Shown one piece after another: positions 1-10,125 of a DNA stretch of 64,000 bases. The DNA is from Favolaschia claudopus. Lineage: Eukaryota; Basidiomycota; Agaricomycetes; Agaricales; Mycenaceae. How positions within the stretch are numbered: the stretch's first letter is position 1; each line of letters starts with the position of its first letter. The position numbers and the translations under genes were made by a program. Below the pieces are notes generated by a model. The model was not told the origin of the DNA. It worked only from the letters and a program-made list of their open reading frames with translations, and did not search any database. The DNA lies in the NCBI GenBank assembly GCA_037176885.1, contig JAWWNJ010000012.1, positions 124,001 to 188,000 of the forward strand, read 5' to 3'.

Positions 1-210
1 CCGCGGGCCTCTATGATTATCTCCAGTAACGTTTACGACCAGCAGCTCGGAGCTCACTCTGATCCTCCTTCAAGTCACCATGAACAGGAGTACTGACTTC
101 CTATTGATAGTCGAGTAAAGCCCTTAGTGCCATGCAGCTAATATGGGTATTTGTGCCACAAGTCACTACAAAAGCTAGATAAATACGCGCAAAATTGACC
201 ACGCGTATCA
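1..210 (-). repeat. 3' LTR of the Gypsy element, inner 210 bases
   Basis: Matches 16126-16334 base for base except for one extra T (GTTTACG here, GTTACG in the other copy). On the minus strand the LTR begins TGATACGCGT directly after the polypurine tract. Its outer part lies left of the window. Confidence 0.93.
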
Positions 211-223
211 TCTCCCCTTCACT
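211..223 (-). other. Polypurine tract (plus-strand primer)
   Basis: On the minus strand AGTGAAGGGGAGA abuts the LTR start TGATACGC with no gap. This is the expected place and composition for the RNase H-resistant primer of second-strand synthesis. It fixes the element's orientation and the inner LTR edge. Confidence 0.85.
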
Positions 224-1049
224 AAATCTAGACCGTCCTCGGTCTACCATTTGTAGCCCTCAGTGTACTAGATATTGAGTGGTCCGCGGACTGACTGCGT
301 CCGACTAGACGTTCTAATTTTTATAGCGCCTACACACATGCACACTTTTTCACCGTCTATGATTTTGAATCTGCAAGCAGAATTCAACTCAGTCCGTTGG
401 TCTCAACTTGTGCTCAGCAAAATCTATTTTTAGACTTTTTGCTTCCACAGACGCCGATCATTACGTCATTGACATTTCCTGTCTGACTTTTATCAAGACA
501 GGGGGTGTGCACTCAATCTGCACTTCTCCACTCAATTTTCTCCATAGTCGACAATTTTTTCGACTAACCCTAACCCTATACTTGCGATTTAATGCTTGGA
601 CCCTTGGGCGCTTCCCTGGTCCTTCAGAATCCTTATCTGTGCCTATCTAATCGTTTAGGCGCCGGCTCAATACAATCGTCGTCTTCTATCAAAAACAAGG
701 TTTTGTCCAAGGTTCGCTGCGGAGAACCTCTTCCAAAGCTTGCTAATAATAGGTTGCTTCCGAGCCTTCCCTTATCGGGCCTCAGATAAGATCTGAATAC
801 AGTAGTCGCCGCGGCGCAGGGCTTCTAGGAAATTTTGCCTAAGTCCGCTCCGCCACATATACTGGCTGGGCGGGACTTTAGCTTAATTTCCTCTTCTCCC
901 TTTACCACTACCACCCACATATAGTGCTTTGCACTGTGTGGCCGCCGCTGCTTCTTGGATTCCTCTTCGTTGTTCGACGCACACGTCGCTCAACGCGCCA
1001 ACAACTTCGACTGCCTTTCGACGCTCCCTGGCGCTCGTCGTCGGCGGAG
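224..1049. other. Untranslated region upstream of the first antisense gene
   Basis: No convincing coding sequence on either strand. It should hold the plus-strand promoter for the gene starting at 1050 and, on the minus strand, the 3' untranslated part of the retrotransposon RNA. CCGCGG occurs near 283 (as TCCGCGGA) and 810. Two telomere-like units (CTAACCCTAACCC) near 565 are probably chance. Confidence 0.5.
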
Positions 1050-2836
1050 ATGGCTTCTCCTACCAAACCTGCCTCCAAGACGTCCGTTTCGGCAAAGTCT
1101 CCACGTGCACCAGCCTCGTCCTCCTCGTCTAGCTCTGAGGACACTCGTCCTGTACCTTTGGAGTCAGACGTCTGCCGTCGACTCTCAAAGCTACCCATCT
1201 CGCTTCCCGCCTCCGATCGTCGTGCGGAATTCTGGGCACCCTTTGACGTCGAGGCCGCCCGCAATTTCCACGAGCTCAATCATATCGACGAGCCTCCGAT
1301 TGAGGACCAAGTACAACGCATCAAGGCGTTTTATCCCATCCTCGTACGTATCTTTATACCCTTTTAATTGTCTAGGATATTAACTATTTTTCATAGCGCG
1401 AATATCGTAAGCGCGAGGACATTCCTCCCGAGGTGGAGCTGTTCTTGTGGGCTTCCGCCCGCCTCATTCTCGGAGTGATCGAGGCGCTCTCTGCTGCTAA
1501 ACTCAAAGTCTCCAATACCCTTCGCTTGGCCTACAACGCCGCGCGTCCTTCTCAGAAATTCCGCTGCCAATTCGACATGTCCGACCGCACCGTCAACGTT
1601 ATCCCTGAGACCTTCCTTCTGCCCAAAATCGCCAAGAAGGTGGTCCGCGTTCGCAACGTGGCTGAGTCCGATGTCGAAGCTGACCCTCAGGGGACAGTTT
1701 CTGTCGTTGACTCCGACGTTCCGCTGGCTAAACGCCGCAAGATGGAGGCATATGTTGCCGTTCCTTCTCGCTCTGCCCCTGCGCCGTCCGCGCCTTCGGA
1801 GTCCGTTGCTCTGCCTGTTGTTCCCGCCGCGCCTGTCGATCCGCGCCGTTCCATTTCCATTACTCATCGCGACGAATTACTTGCGGTCGCCCTCACCATG
1901 CCTAAGGACGACGCTCCAGCTCCTGCGCTGATGAAGATCCCTCGCCACTACATTCAGGATTCGCTCAACCCCTCTTTGTATTCCAATACGGCGTTCCCTT
2001 GTCTCGAGTGCGTCTCGCATCTCCGCCGTTGCCCGGGAATCGACAAATCCACCCCGCGCGCAACGTCTTGTGCCCCTTGTGCTCAGACACACAAAAGCTG
2101 TTCCTTGAACTGGTCCGCCAACAAGCTCATGAAGCTTATCGAGCATCTTCGTCCGTACCAGAACCTAGCGCCGCACACCATCGCTTCTTTCCTCCAAAAG
2201 CTATATCAGGCCACCCTGGACTCAGAGCACACCGCGGCGCTTCACGCTCGTGCGTTGAGCGCTCAGCGACTCGCCGCTCAGGACTTGGCCGTCGTCGTCC
2301 GCAACGCCGACAATGCGTTGGTGGACGCTGCCTTTGAGCAACTTTTTGAGGACCCCGCCGATGCTGTTCATCTCCGCGACGTGGTGGACTCTTTCTTTGA
2401 CTTGGAGCCCGAGTTGTTCGCTCAGGGAGCTTTCCTTGCGGACAACCCAACCTCTTCCGTCATCGCTCCTCCTGCTGACGCCGATGAAGACACTCGCGGG
2501 ACGTTTCATCCCGTTTTCTCCAAGCGGAGTCTTCCTCGCCCTCTTTTTGGCGAGGTCGACGCGTCTCTGCTTCCGGGAACGTTGATTGAACCCTTGGAGC
2601 GCAACCCCGCGCCGCACTTTGCTTCAGCGCCGTTGGTTCGCCCCGCAGTTTACGTTCCGCCGGTCTCTTCTGTCTCTGCACTCCTGAACGCTCCCTCCGC
2701 CAAGCCGCCATTTGGTCCTGCTGGCGTGACTGGACGCAAGAAGGTTGCTCGACCCGCTTTTGTCGAGGGTAGCTCTAGAGATGGGGAGGAGGTGCAGACT
2801 CGTCGTCGGTCAAAGCGCAAGCAAGCGTCGCCTTGA
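1050..2836 (+). CDS. Antisense cargo gene 1: Zn2Cys6-like nuclear protein, 577 aa
   Basis: Two exons, 1050-1343 and 1397-2836, with a 53-nt intron in phase 0; the joined frame is open. Around residues 300-333 six cysteines are spaced CX2CX6CX12CX2CX6C, within the range of the fungal Zn(II)2Cys6 binuclear cluster (CX2CX6CX5-16CX2CX6-8C), with basic residues between the first three cysteines as in that family. Basic stretches AKRRK (middle) and RRRSKRK (C-terminus) look like nuclear import signals. The start ATG follows a long upstream region and opens a Ser/Pro/Ala-rich N-terminus. The gene lies antisense inside the Gypsy element, downstream of integrase in element orientation. DNA binding is inference; a structural zinc role is possible. 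I know of no named family, although similar proteins appear to be repeated in agaric genomes. Confidence 0.8.
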
Positions 2837-3887
2837 ACTGTTTTGATTGTTTTCTATACGCACTACATACGATACGCTGGACTTCCGCGCGGTAGGCTGC
2901 CGCTTAAAAGCCAAAATATGTATATTTTGTATAGATCCCCGGGCTTGTTACATAGTCTTCATGCTTTAGATAGACTTTTTAGTAGACTTGTAACCACCCC
3001 ATCAATATTACTAGCGCCAACGGCGCCAAGTGCTGCTCTTTTGATTCAACCGTGTGAACCTCCTTCCTTATGAGAAATACCTTAGCGCTTGACTTAGCGC
3101 CAGAAATTAGCGCCGGCCTTAGCGCCTTGGCTTCTCGGACTCCGGCAACTCTTTCTTACCGGCCGATCATCGGATCGATCAAATATGATCCGATCACGGT
3201 GATCTCCGCCACTCAACTTTTTCAACCAAGTGCGAATTTCACCAAGTCCCAACTGCTTTTATAATCCAAATTGAGTCATCAGATGTCGATCCTCAATTCA
3301 AATTACTTGTTTCACAGTAGAACGGCTTCAACTTCTTAACTCTTTGCAGAATCCTGGTCCGCGGAGTTTCAACTTCAACTTTTATTCAAGTAATGAAGTC
3401 TCATTGAATCTTCAATTTCTTGCTAGTTCTCGCCACTTCATTTTCTGGTGAACTCCGGGGACTTGCCGTCTGACGCGTCTCCGCGGCCCTCCATCAATCA
3501 GTGTCGCAAGTCACTGCGTGTAGAAACCGATCATCAATATCCTCCCAATCAGGATTCCATGACTTCCGATTTTGAAAACATCGGCCTCAATCGCCTATTC
3601 TTGGTGAAACAAATTTCTCCAAGCCTAGATATGGTAACAGACGCATGGACGCGCGGACGGCACACCGCCCATTCCGTGTCTTGGCTCCCTCTCTCCCCCA
3701 GACTAAATAAAACATGCGTCCTCGCATGCAGTTATATCAGCCAAAGAATTGAGTTGCCATGCGTCTTGGCATGCTTCAGCGATTTGCGCCTCTGTAACCA
3801 AGATTTCGTAACTCCCCGGACCTTTTGCACATAAAAGCTAGAGGTCCGTTCCGCTAAACTTCGTCTCGTTCTGACCACTTCCATGCA
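2837..3887. other. Spacer between cargo genes 1 and 2, with an AGCGCC repeat cluster
   Basis: About 1 kb with no supportable gene. Between 3012 and 3128 the hexamer AGCGCC or its variant AGCGCT occurs about six times, mostly as TAGCGC, plus one GGCGCC. CCGCGG occurs near 3359 (TCCGCGGA) and 3481. It should contain the 3' end of gene 1 and the promoter of gene 2. Confidence 0.5.
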
Positions 3888-5586
3888 ATGGCGCCTGACC
3901 GCCACCCTCCGCCTGCACTCCAGACAGCAATCCAAGGCATTCAACAGGCTCACACTGAATATCGTGGTCTCCGAAAGGCGAAATTCTCGGATGCGATCTG
4001 CAACAGAGCGCTCGACACGGTGCTCGACCGCGTCGTACGTTCGCCATACTCCGCTACTCACTACTATGCTGACCCGCGGGGTTTCTTCCAGACCGGATTT
4101 CTCCCAATGGCCTCCGCGCTCCAGCACCCCCAGAATGCTACCGTTACCCAGATCATTCTAGGACTCCCTGACCAGCTTCAACTCGCTGTCAACGAGCACG
4201 GCTTCCGCATTCCTAGCAGCCACAACGTTACGCTCAACCAGTTGATCAACCGCTACCACAATGCTAAGAAGAAAAAGAAGAAGGACGAAAAGGCCAAGGT
4301 GTGCCCTCGTTATTTTATCCCTCTTTCTTAGCTTCTCTACTGACTTATCCCTTTCAGCACAAGTCCAAGGAGGCTGCCGAGGATACCGACGGTGACGACT
4401 CCGCGGATGAGGCGTCTGTCACTGACCAGGTATTCTCCAGGTGTTCTCCACATTACGATTCACTTTAATCGTCTACAGATGGACATTGACAAGGAGGAAG
4501 GTATGAATATTACTCCCTACTTGCTTGCCGCGTACGGGGCCAATTACCGTGCAGGTTCTGGCTCGGTCCCCGGAGGTCTTTCGTTCAACAAGACCAACGG
4601 TGGCAAGAACAACAAGAAGAATAACTCCCGCGGAACGGTACGCTCCGCTTTATTCTCTCTTTTCTTGTCCGTCCATCTAATTCCTCGAGCAGATCAACGT
4701 GTGTGGGTCTTGCTCATCGACTCAACACGGTATTGACGCCTGCCCCGTCAAACCCAAGGACTCCAAAATCTCCGAGGGTAAGGCGCACAAGAAACGCGAT
4801 GCGTCAGTTGAAATCGTTGACGATCCGATTCCAGAGGAGATGTTCCAAAACGTTTGTCGCACAGTTGTACGCTCCCTCTCCATGCACCCTACTCACTGAA
4901 AATTTCTTTTCCTCAGCGCAAGCTCAGAGCTCAGGCCGCTCAAGAGGAACAAGCCTTTCTCGACCAGGACGACTCAATGGTACGTAATCAACTTCTCACG
5001 GTTGAATCCCTCTAATACGCAAGTCGTACTAGGTGGAACCTCCCGCGGGCCTTCAGGCGAGTCCAATTTTTCGTTATACGACTCCCTTTCACTGATTTCG
5101 TCCCCAGCCTCCGCGGAGATCGCTGATCCTGATGATGCCGCTCGTGGTCGCAAGCGTACTCGTCTGGCGGACGCGGCAGTCGATATGCTCCACGAACCCA
5201 CTTTCCCGAGTACGTTTCAGCGTCCCTTACTCCGTTATTCACCTCATTATTCAATAGATCTTCATCATGATCTCATTGTCATCACAGACCCTGCGATCAT
5301 GGACAAAGCGGTTCATAACGCCAATGTCCATGCTGAAGAAATGGATCCCCACGACTTTCGCTCTCAGTCGGAGTTTCTTCGCCACAGCATGCGCTCCGCG
5401 GCCTTCAAGTTTCGCTTCTGGTTGTCGGAATACAATAAGTACGACGACCATCTCGAGAAGCTTACACTGGACTTCTACCAGAAGTATCCTGATGACAGGC
5501 CTATCCGTCGTCCGCACAGCGCGCATGGTGTACGCAAATTCTTCTTTGCGCACTGGTCTCAGCTTAACGCGTCCTCGCAGCCTTAA
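3888..5586 (+). CDS. Antisense cargo gene 2: CCHC zinc-knuckle protein, 445 aa, 8 exons
   Basis: Exons 3888-4298, 4358-4429, 4479-4637, 4693-4866, 4917-4979, 5033-5060, 5108-5209 and 5258-5586; every junction is GT...AG and the phases close to one open frame. Residues about 218-231 read CGSCSSTQHGIDAC, an exact CX2CX4HX4C knuckle of the kind used by retroviral-type Gag for nucleic-acid binding. A lysine run (about residues 127-136) precedes the first intron. The ATG at 3888 continues the protein frame; one at 3883 is in another frame. The C-terminal exon is mixed charged/aromatic and unfamiliar. It may bind RNA or DNA and could be a second Gag-like or regulatory protein, but the element already has its own gag (12562-14295, minus). 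Seven introns are unusual for a retroelement gene and can persist only because the gene is antisense to the genomic RNA. Confidence 0.8.
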
Positions 5587-6240
5587 ATCCCTTGCTAGGA
5601 TTATTTAGCTACAAGTTTCCGTTTTTATATTCGTGTCTTCAACAGACACACTTCCGCTGCTCAACCAGCAACCACAGTCTCTATCAGCCCGGGCGTATCG
5701 TATTTCAGTAGTGCTTGCAATACAATTGTTTTGTCAAGCCATTCCTGTGTGATTTCCCTTGCTTTCTTCAATTCTGAGAGTGAAACTCCGCTCCGCGGGG
5801 TGCCAAATCTTCGTCTCTGACTGAACAACCTCTCATTTCTTCGTCAAAAGAGCCGAGGGAGCCTTAACGTCTTAGCCTTCAGTTGCTTACGCTGGTTGAT
5901 TCCCTACATACTCCAATTCGGAATTAATGATGGCCATATCATCGACTTCAACTGACACTCCGTTCCAGGCTTATCTGTTTCCTTCTCCGCAACGCTTGTC
6001 ATTCGTAGTGAGGGGTCCGCGGGCCTCAATTTCTCTACAAATTGGGTTTCTTTCCGCTGGATACCATTCAAAACGCTCCGACGGCACTGCGTTGAACCAT
6101 TTAAGCTGTGATTGCTCAGTCAACCGATCGCAACTACACTCCTGAGTGTCCAAAGTGCTGGGTAATGTCTCAGCAGCCCTGTCTGACTTAAAGACAGCTG
6201 CGCGGAGCTTCCAAATCCCAAATACCCCTTCCGCTCTTTT
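5587..6240. other. Spacer between cargo genes 2 and 3
   Basis: No coding sequence that I can support. CCGCGG occurs near 5789 and 6017. It presumably holds the gene 2 terminator and the gene 3 promoter. Confidence 0.45.
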
Positions 6241-7098
6241 ATGTGCTGCGACCCATACGACGAGGAGAATCTACCACCTGACTACGGCGACTACTACTAC
6301 TCCACTCCTTCGCCTCATCCTGAGTGGGACGCTCCTTTCTTCCCCATGGATGAGATAGGCGCTCTTCGTAGCGTTTTTGGCTACAATTACGATGCATCCA
6401 CCACTAGGGAGCCCAAGATTCTGGAGGTCCGCGAACGTCTCCGCTACACTCTTCCGTTCCTTGCGGATAACAAGGTGCGCTTCTGTTCTCTCCACATCTC
6501 GCTCCTTACTCAGGGGAATTCTTCCAGCCTACTGCTGCTTGTTCTTGCTGCGAAGCGGAGCACGGTTCTAGGACTTGTAATCCTCAGGCTTGGGGCGCTC
6601 CTTGCGATACTTGCCTCCGCAAGTTTCGCACTTGCCCTTTTACTGAGCAGAACAATATGTTCACCGTTTTCCACGAGCGCGGTGGCCCTGGTACGTTTCC
6701 AAAAATCTCCGCGGGGTTTTATTCATTGCTGAATTCCCCCCCCCAGTTATCATGTTTGGCAACGACAAGTTCCACTTTGGTGAGCTCGCAGAAGAGTTCG
6801 ACCTCGCTTTCTACTTCCTTCAGCGGGGCATCCGGTATCGTAAGGAAGGCTTCGTTCAAGCTCTTTCTCAGATCACAGATGTTCACGAACTCGCCTACCT
6901 CCGCAAAGAACTCGACATCAACATGTACGACGACTCTGCTAAGGAGCTCGTCTTGGCTCGCATTACTGAACTCATTCCTCCGGGGATCCATCCCAAGTCC
7001 GTGGAATCTCCCGACAAGTACGTCTTCGTTCCATATTTTCCAAGAAATATACTCATGATTATTTGTGCGGTAGGGGCAAATATGGCCACAACCTTTAA
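6241..7098 (+). CDS. Antisense cargo gene 3: cysteine-rich acidic protein, 230 aa
   Basis: Exons 6241-6474, 6528-6690, 6747-7017 and 7074-7098, with consistent phases and GT...AG borders. The N-terminus is acidic and tyrosine-rich (MCCDPYDEEN...). Exon 2 encodes a cysteine/histidine cluster beginning CSCCEAEH and continuing with C...CDTC...C, which may bind zinc. Exon 3 encodes a helical, charged segment. The protein ends KGKYGHNL. Its stop codon (7096-7098) is immediately followed by the pol stop codon read from the other strand (7101-7099), so the two convergent genes abut without a spacer. No family recognised; function unknown. The last, 25-nt exon is the weakest part of the model. Confidence 0.72.
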
Positions 7099-10000
7099 TC
7101 ACTTTCTATTTCTCCTGGACCTCCGCGGGCCCACTCGTTCCTGTTCATCATCTAGTCCAAACGACTCTTCTTCCTCGCTTTCGGATTCAGATTGTGAAGA
7201 TTCTGTATCCTCGAAGTCTTGGGGCGATACCCTGATGTTGACTTTGTCGAAGGCAATATCATTTAACTTCTTAGACCTTTTATTCTTCTCTTCTGTACCC
7301 TCCGCGGGCTCGTCGTTTACTAGCTTTTCCAACGCCTCCGTAGAGATATCAATGAACTTTTGAATGTTCTTCGGAATTTGGATTCGTTCCCTCGCTAAGT
7401 AAGGGACTACCCTTCCTGCAGCGATTCTGTCTTGGAATAAAGACCCATCCATCTCCGCAAGGATATACGCTCCTCCCTTGGTGCGTCTTATTACAACCAT
7501 AGGTCCGAGGTATCTTCCTTTCTTTTCCATTTTCGAGTTCAATGACTTTTCTACCTCCGTGTGTCGCACCAGAACTAAATCTCCCGGCTTAAAGTCATAG
7601 CCTTTGATCGCATGCTTATGGTTCCGTTCAAATTTCTGAACTGCCAGTCGTTTTGCATGGTCAACACGCTCTCTCATATATTCAACATGGGAAACATGCT
7701 TGGCTAGAGCTTGCGCACGGTATCCAATAAGCTCCGCGGTGGTCAACACTCGGTCTGGCAACTCCACTAACCACGTTGCTTCCTCAACATCCAACGGTAA
7801 TATTGGATGCGCTCCTGTTACCACAAAATATGGTGAACAGCCTAGACCCTTCCTCACTGTGACTCTGTCGGACCAAAGCATAACGTGGAAGAACCAGAAC
7901 CATTTGGCTGGGTTCCCTCCAGTCGCCTTGAACAACGCTTGTCTCATTTGAAAGTGTCCAGATTCAATTTTGCCATTAGCTTGCGAATTATAAGGCGAAA
8001 TTTGAACATTGGCTATTCCATATTTCTGCCTCAACCACTCCACGGCTTTCTTGAACTGCCCCGCGTTGTCCGTTACAATCCGCTTTGGGCAACCCCAACG
8101 GCAGATAATATCTTCAAACAGGAACATTCCAATCGCCTGAGCGGAATCCCTCACTAATGGTCTTCCTTCCAACCAAGAACTCAACGAGTCCCTTGCATCA
8201 ACTACAAGTCCGCATTTATTTGAGACTTGTCCCATCACCATCACATCGGTATGGATTACTTGGAAAAGACTTGGTGTATCCGTTACCACAGGCGGGACTT
8301 TGATCAAGGTGTGCTGCCTATTTTGGCAAGGTAGGCAAGTCGCCACATACCAATAAACGTCACACTCCAATCCTGGCCACCAGAATCTCAATGAAATTAA
8401 CTCCGTAGTGGCATAACTTCCGCGATGACCTAGGCTATCATGAGCAGCCTTCATCATAAACATACGGTGTTCCTTGTCAACTACTAATTGATGAGCCATT
8501 CCAATCGCTTTTTTATACATCCTCCCCCCTTTCAAAAAGAAATGTGAGGCAGAGCGGACAAAAGCTCGATATTCTTGGTCGTCATTCATCCCCGCGGGCC
8601 TTATTAAAGGGTCCGCTAACCATTCCTTAATTAATGGTAACTTTGCGTCTCTCTTTTTCATCCACTCCGTGCGATGCTCTTCATCATACGGCTCACGCTT
8701 ATCTTTGTTCCACTTCAATTCTAAGTCAGGAATTAACGGTTCCATCATTAGAATATACTCTGGAACAGATTTTCCATCCGTTTCATAGGCCGCTTGCCTT
8801 GCCTTTGCGATGTCTGCTTCCGCGGACGCAGCGAGCATACACTCCTCCGCGAAATCTTCAACACTCAACGCTTCAGGCTCCATCAGAAGGTAACCACCCC
8901 TTTTATCAATAAGGTGCTTAAACTCTTCAAATTCCAAGGGCTGTTGCCCGTCCGTTACAACATCTTCATGGTCCTCGGGAGGCTCATTCTGATCATAGCC
9001 TTCCTCGGAGTTTTTGAACTGTTCATCCCCGGGAAAAGGATCTCTCCTTGACAATCCATCGGGGGCGAACCTTTCACCAGGAACATGTTTTAACTTAAAA
9101 TGGAACATGAGAATTTTCTCAATCCAACGGTTTATTGTAGCATTTGGACCCATTCCAGGATTTTTCAACATGCCCTTGATGTACAACGCATCGGTTTCAA
9201 CCACAAGCTTCCTTGCTCCGAAAATCCAGTAGTACATGGCTTCAAGAGCTCTCATCATCCCATACAATTCTCGTTTGGGTTGTGAGTAGTTTGCCTCGGT
9301 TTTCCCCAGCGTTATACTCGCAAACCGCGCATAGTATTTCTTCTTAGGGTCGTCTGGATCAAGCTGGTAGATAATTATACCAATAGCTCGCCAAGACGTG
9401 TCCACTTGTAATACTATATCTGAAAGCCAATCGTATCTCAAAGGCTTGAGCGCGGGGCAATCCTTCAACCTCTGTCTAATCCTTGCCTGCGCCTCATCAC
9501 ACTCCGCGGTCCACTTAAAGACGATGTCTTTCTTGGTAAGATCATTGATAGGTGCGACTATGTCACCGTACCCTTCAATAAAACTCCTCAAGACTCCAAC
9601 GGTACCTAAGTATGCCTTTACTTGCGTAAAAGTATCGCAGGGGCCCCAATTGTTTATTACATCAATCCTTTTGGGATCCGGCAGACGTCCGCGGTACGAA
9701 CATAAATGTCCTACCACCTCAAATTCATCAGCGCAGAGCACCAACTTCTTCCCTGAGAACGTTCCACCAGCATAATTCATGCGAGTAACAATACGGTTCA
9801 AATTTTGAACATGTTCCCACACAAATCGGCGAATGCCGGAGTTTTCTGGAATCCGTTCCCAATCTCCATCTCCCGTCTCATACCTCGTTGGACCTCCGCG
9901 GACCGGTACGTCGTCTATGTAAGGTATTGTAACATGTGGAATCTCATCTCTCAAGACGTAGGTAACATCATCATGAAAGATAGGAACAGAATTTGTCCAA

Positions 10001-10125
10001 CCCATGGGTAATTTAACTAGCCTCAGCGCACCAAAGGGCGTCTGGAACGTAGTATAATCCCTGGAGGATTCTGCGAGATCCCTGTTATCATATCCAACGA
10101 ACATGTCCAATGCAGCACCACAAGC
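7099..10125 (-). CDS. pol: Gypsy pol, C-terminal part: RT palm, RNase H, integrase
   Basis: A long open frame from about 10125 (first ATG 10110, 1003 aa from there). In order: the RT catalytic box YIDD (about residues 64-67 from the ATG); RNase H with the first Asp in QVDTSWRAIG, Glu in KRELYGMM and Asp in VETDA; an integrase zinc domain with HDSLGH and CLPC; integrase core with Asp in IHTDV, Asp in VTDNAGQF and Glu in NGKIESGH; then a basic C-terminal domain and an acidic serine-rich tail. All key catalytic residues are present. The N-terminal fingers of RT lie in another frame (10023-11234), a -1 shift at about 10125, so RT is not continuous in this copy. It acts in reverse transcription and integration of the element. 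Confidence 0.93.
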   Translation of the reverse strand, partial: ACGAALDMFVGYDNRDLAESSRDYTTFQTPFGALRLVKLPMGWTNSVPIFHDDVTYVLRDEIPHVTIPYIDDVPVRGGPTRYETGDGDWERIPENSGIRRFVWEHVQNLNRIVTRMNYAGGTFSGKKLVLCADEFEVVGHLCSYRGRLPDPKRIDVINNWGPCDTFTQVKAYLGTVGVLRSFIEGYGDIVAPINDLTKKDIVFKWTAECDEAQARIRQRLKDCPALKPLRYDWLSDIVLQVDTSWRAIGIIIYQLDPDDPKKKYYARFASITLGKTEANYSQPKRELYGMMRALEAMYYWIFGARKLVVETDALYIKGMLKNPGMGPNATINRWIEKILMFHFKLKHVPGERFAPDGLSRRDPFPGDEQFKNSEEGYDQNEPPEDHEDVVTDGQQPLEFEEFKHLIDKRGGYLLMEPEALSVEDFAEECMLAASAEADIAKARQAAYETDGKSVPEYILMMEPLIPDLELKWNKDKREPYDEEHRTEWMKKRDAKLPLIKEWLADPLIRPAGMNDDQEYRAFVRSASHFFLKGGRMYKKAIGMAHQLVVDKEHRMFMMKAAHDSLGHRGSYATTELISLRFWWPGLECDVYWYVATCLPCQNRQHTLIKVPPVVTDTPSLFQVIHTDVMVMGQVSNKCGLVVDARDSLSSWLEGRPLVRDSAQAIGMFLFEDIICRWGCPKRIVTDNAGQFKKAVEWLRQKYGIANVQISPYNSQANGKIESGHFQMRQALFKATGGNPAKWFWFFHVMLWSDRVTVRKGLGCSPYFVVTGAHPILPLDVEEATWLVELPDRVLTTAELIGYRAQALAKHVSHVEYMRERVDHAKRLAVQKFERNHKHAIKGYDFKPGDLVLVRHTEVEKSLNSKMEKKGRYLGPMVVIRRTKGGAYILAEMDGSLFQDRIAAGRVVPYLARERIQIPKNIQKFIDISTEALEKLVNDEPAEGTEEKNKRSKKLNDIAFDKVNIRVSPQDFEDTESSQSESESEEEESFGLDDEQERVGPRRSRRNRK

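Noticed and set aside
565..582. Telomere-like CTAACCCTAACCC (also near 41225)
   Set aside because: Only about two units each, inside the retrotransposon spacer and a tetraspanin intron; too few for a telomere or internal telomeric tract.
211..7098. Antisense cargo as a separate element nested in the Gypsy element
   Set aside because: No second LTR pair, TIR or target duplication is seen around it; the CCGCGG signature is continuous and the polypurine tract lies at its far end. It cannot be fully excluded without other copies.
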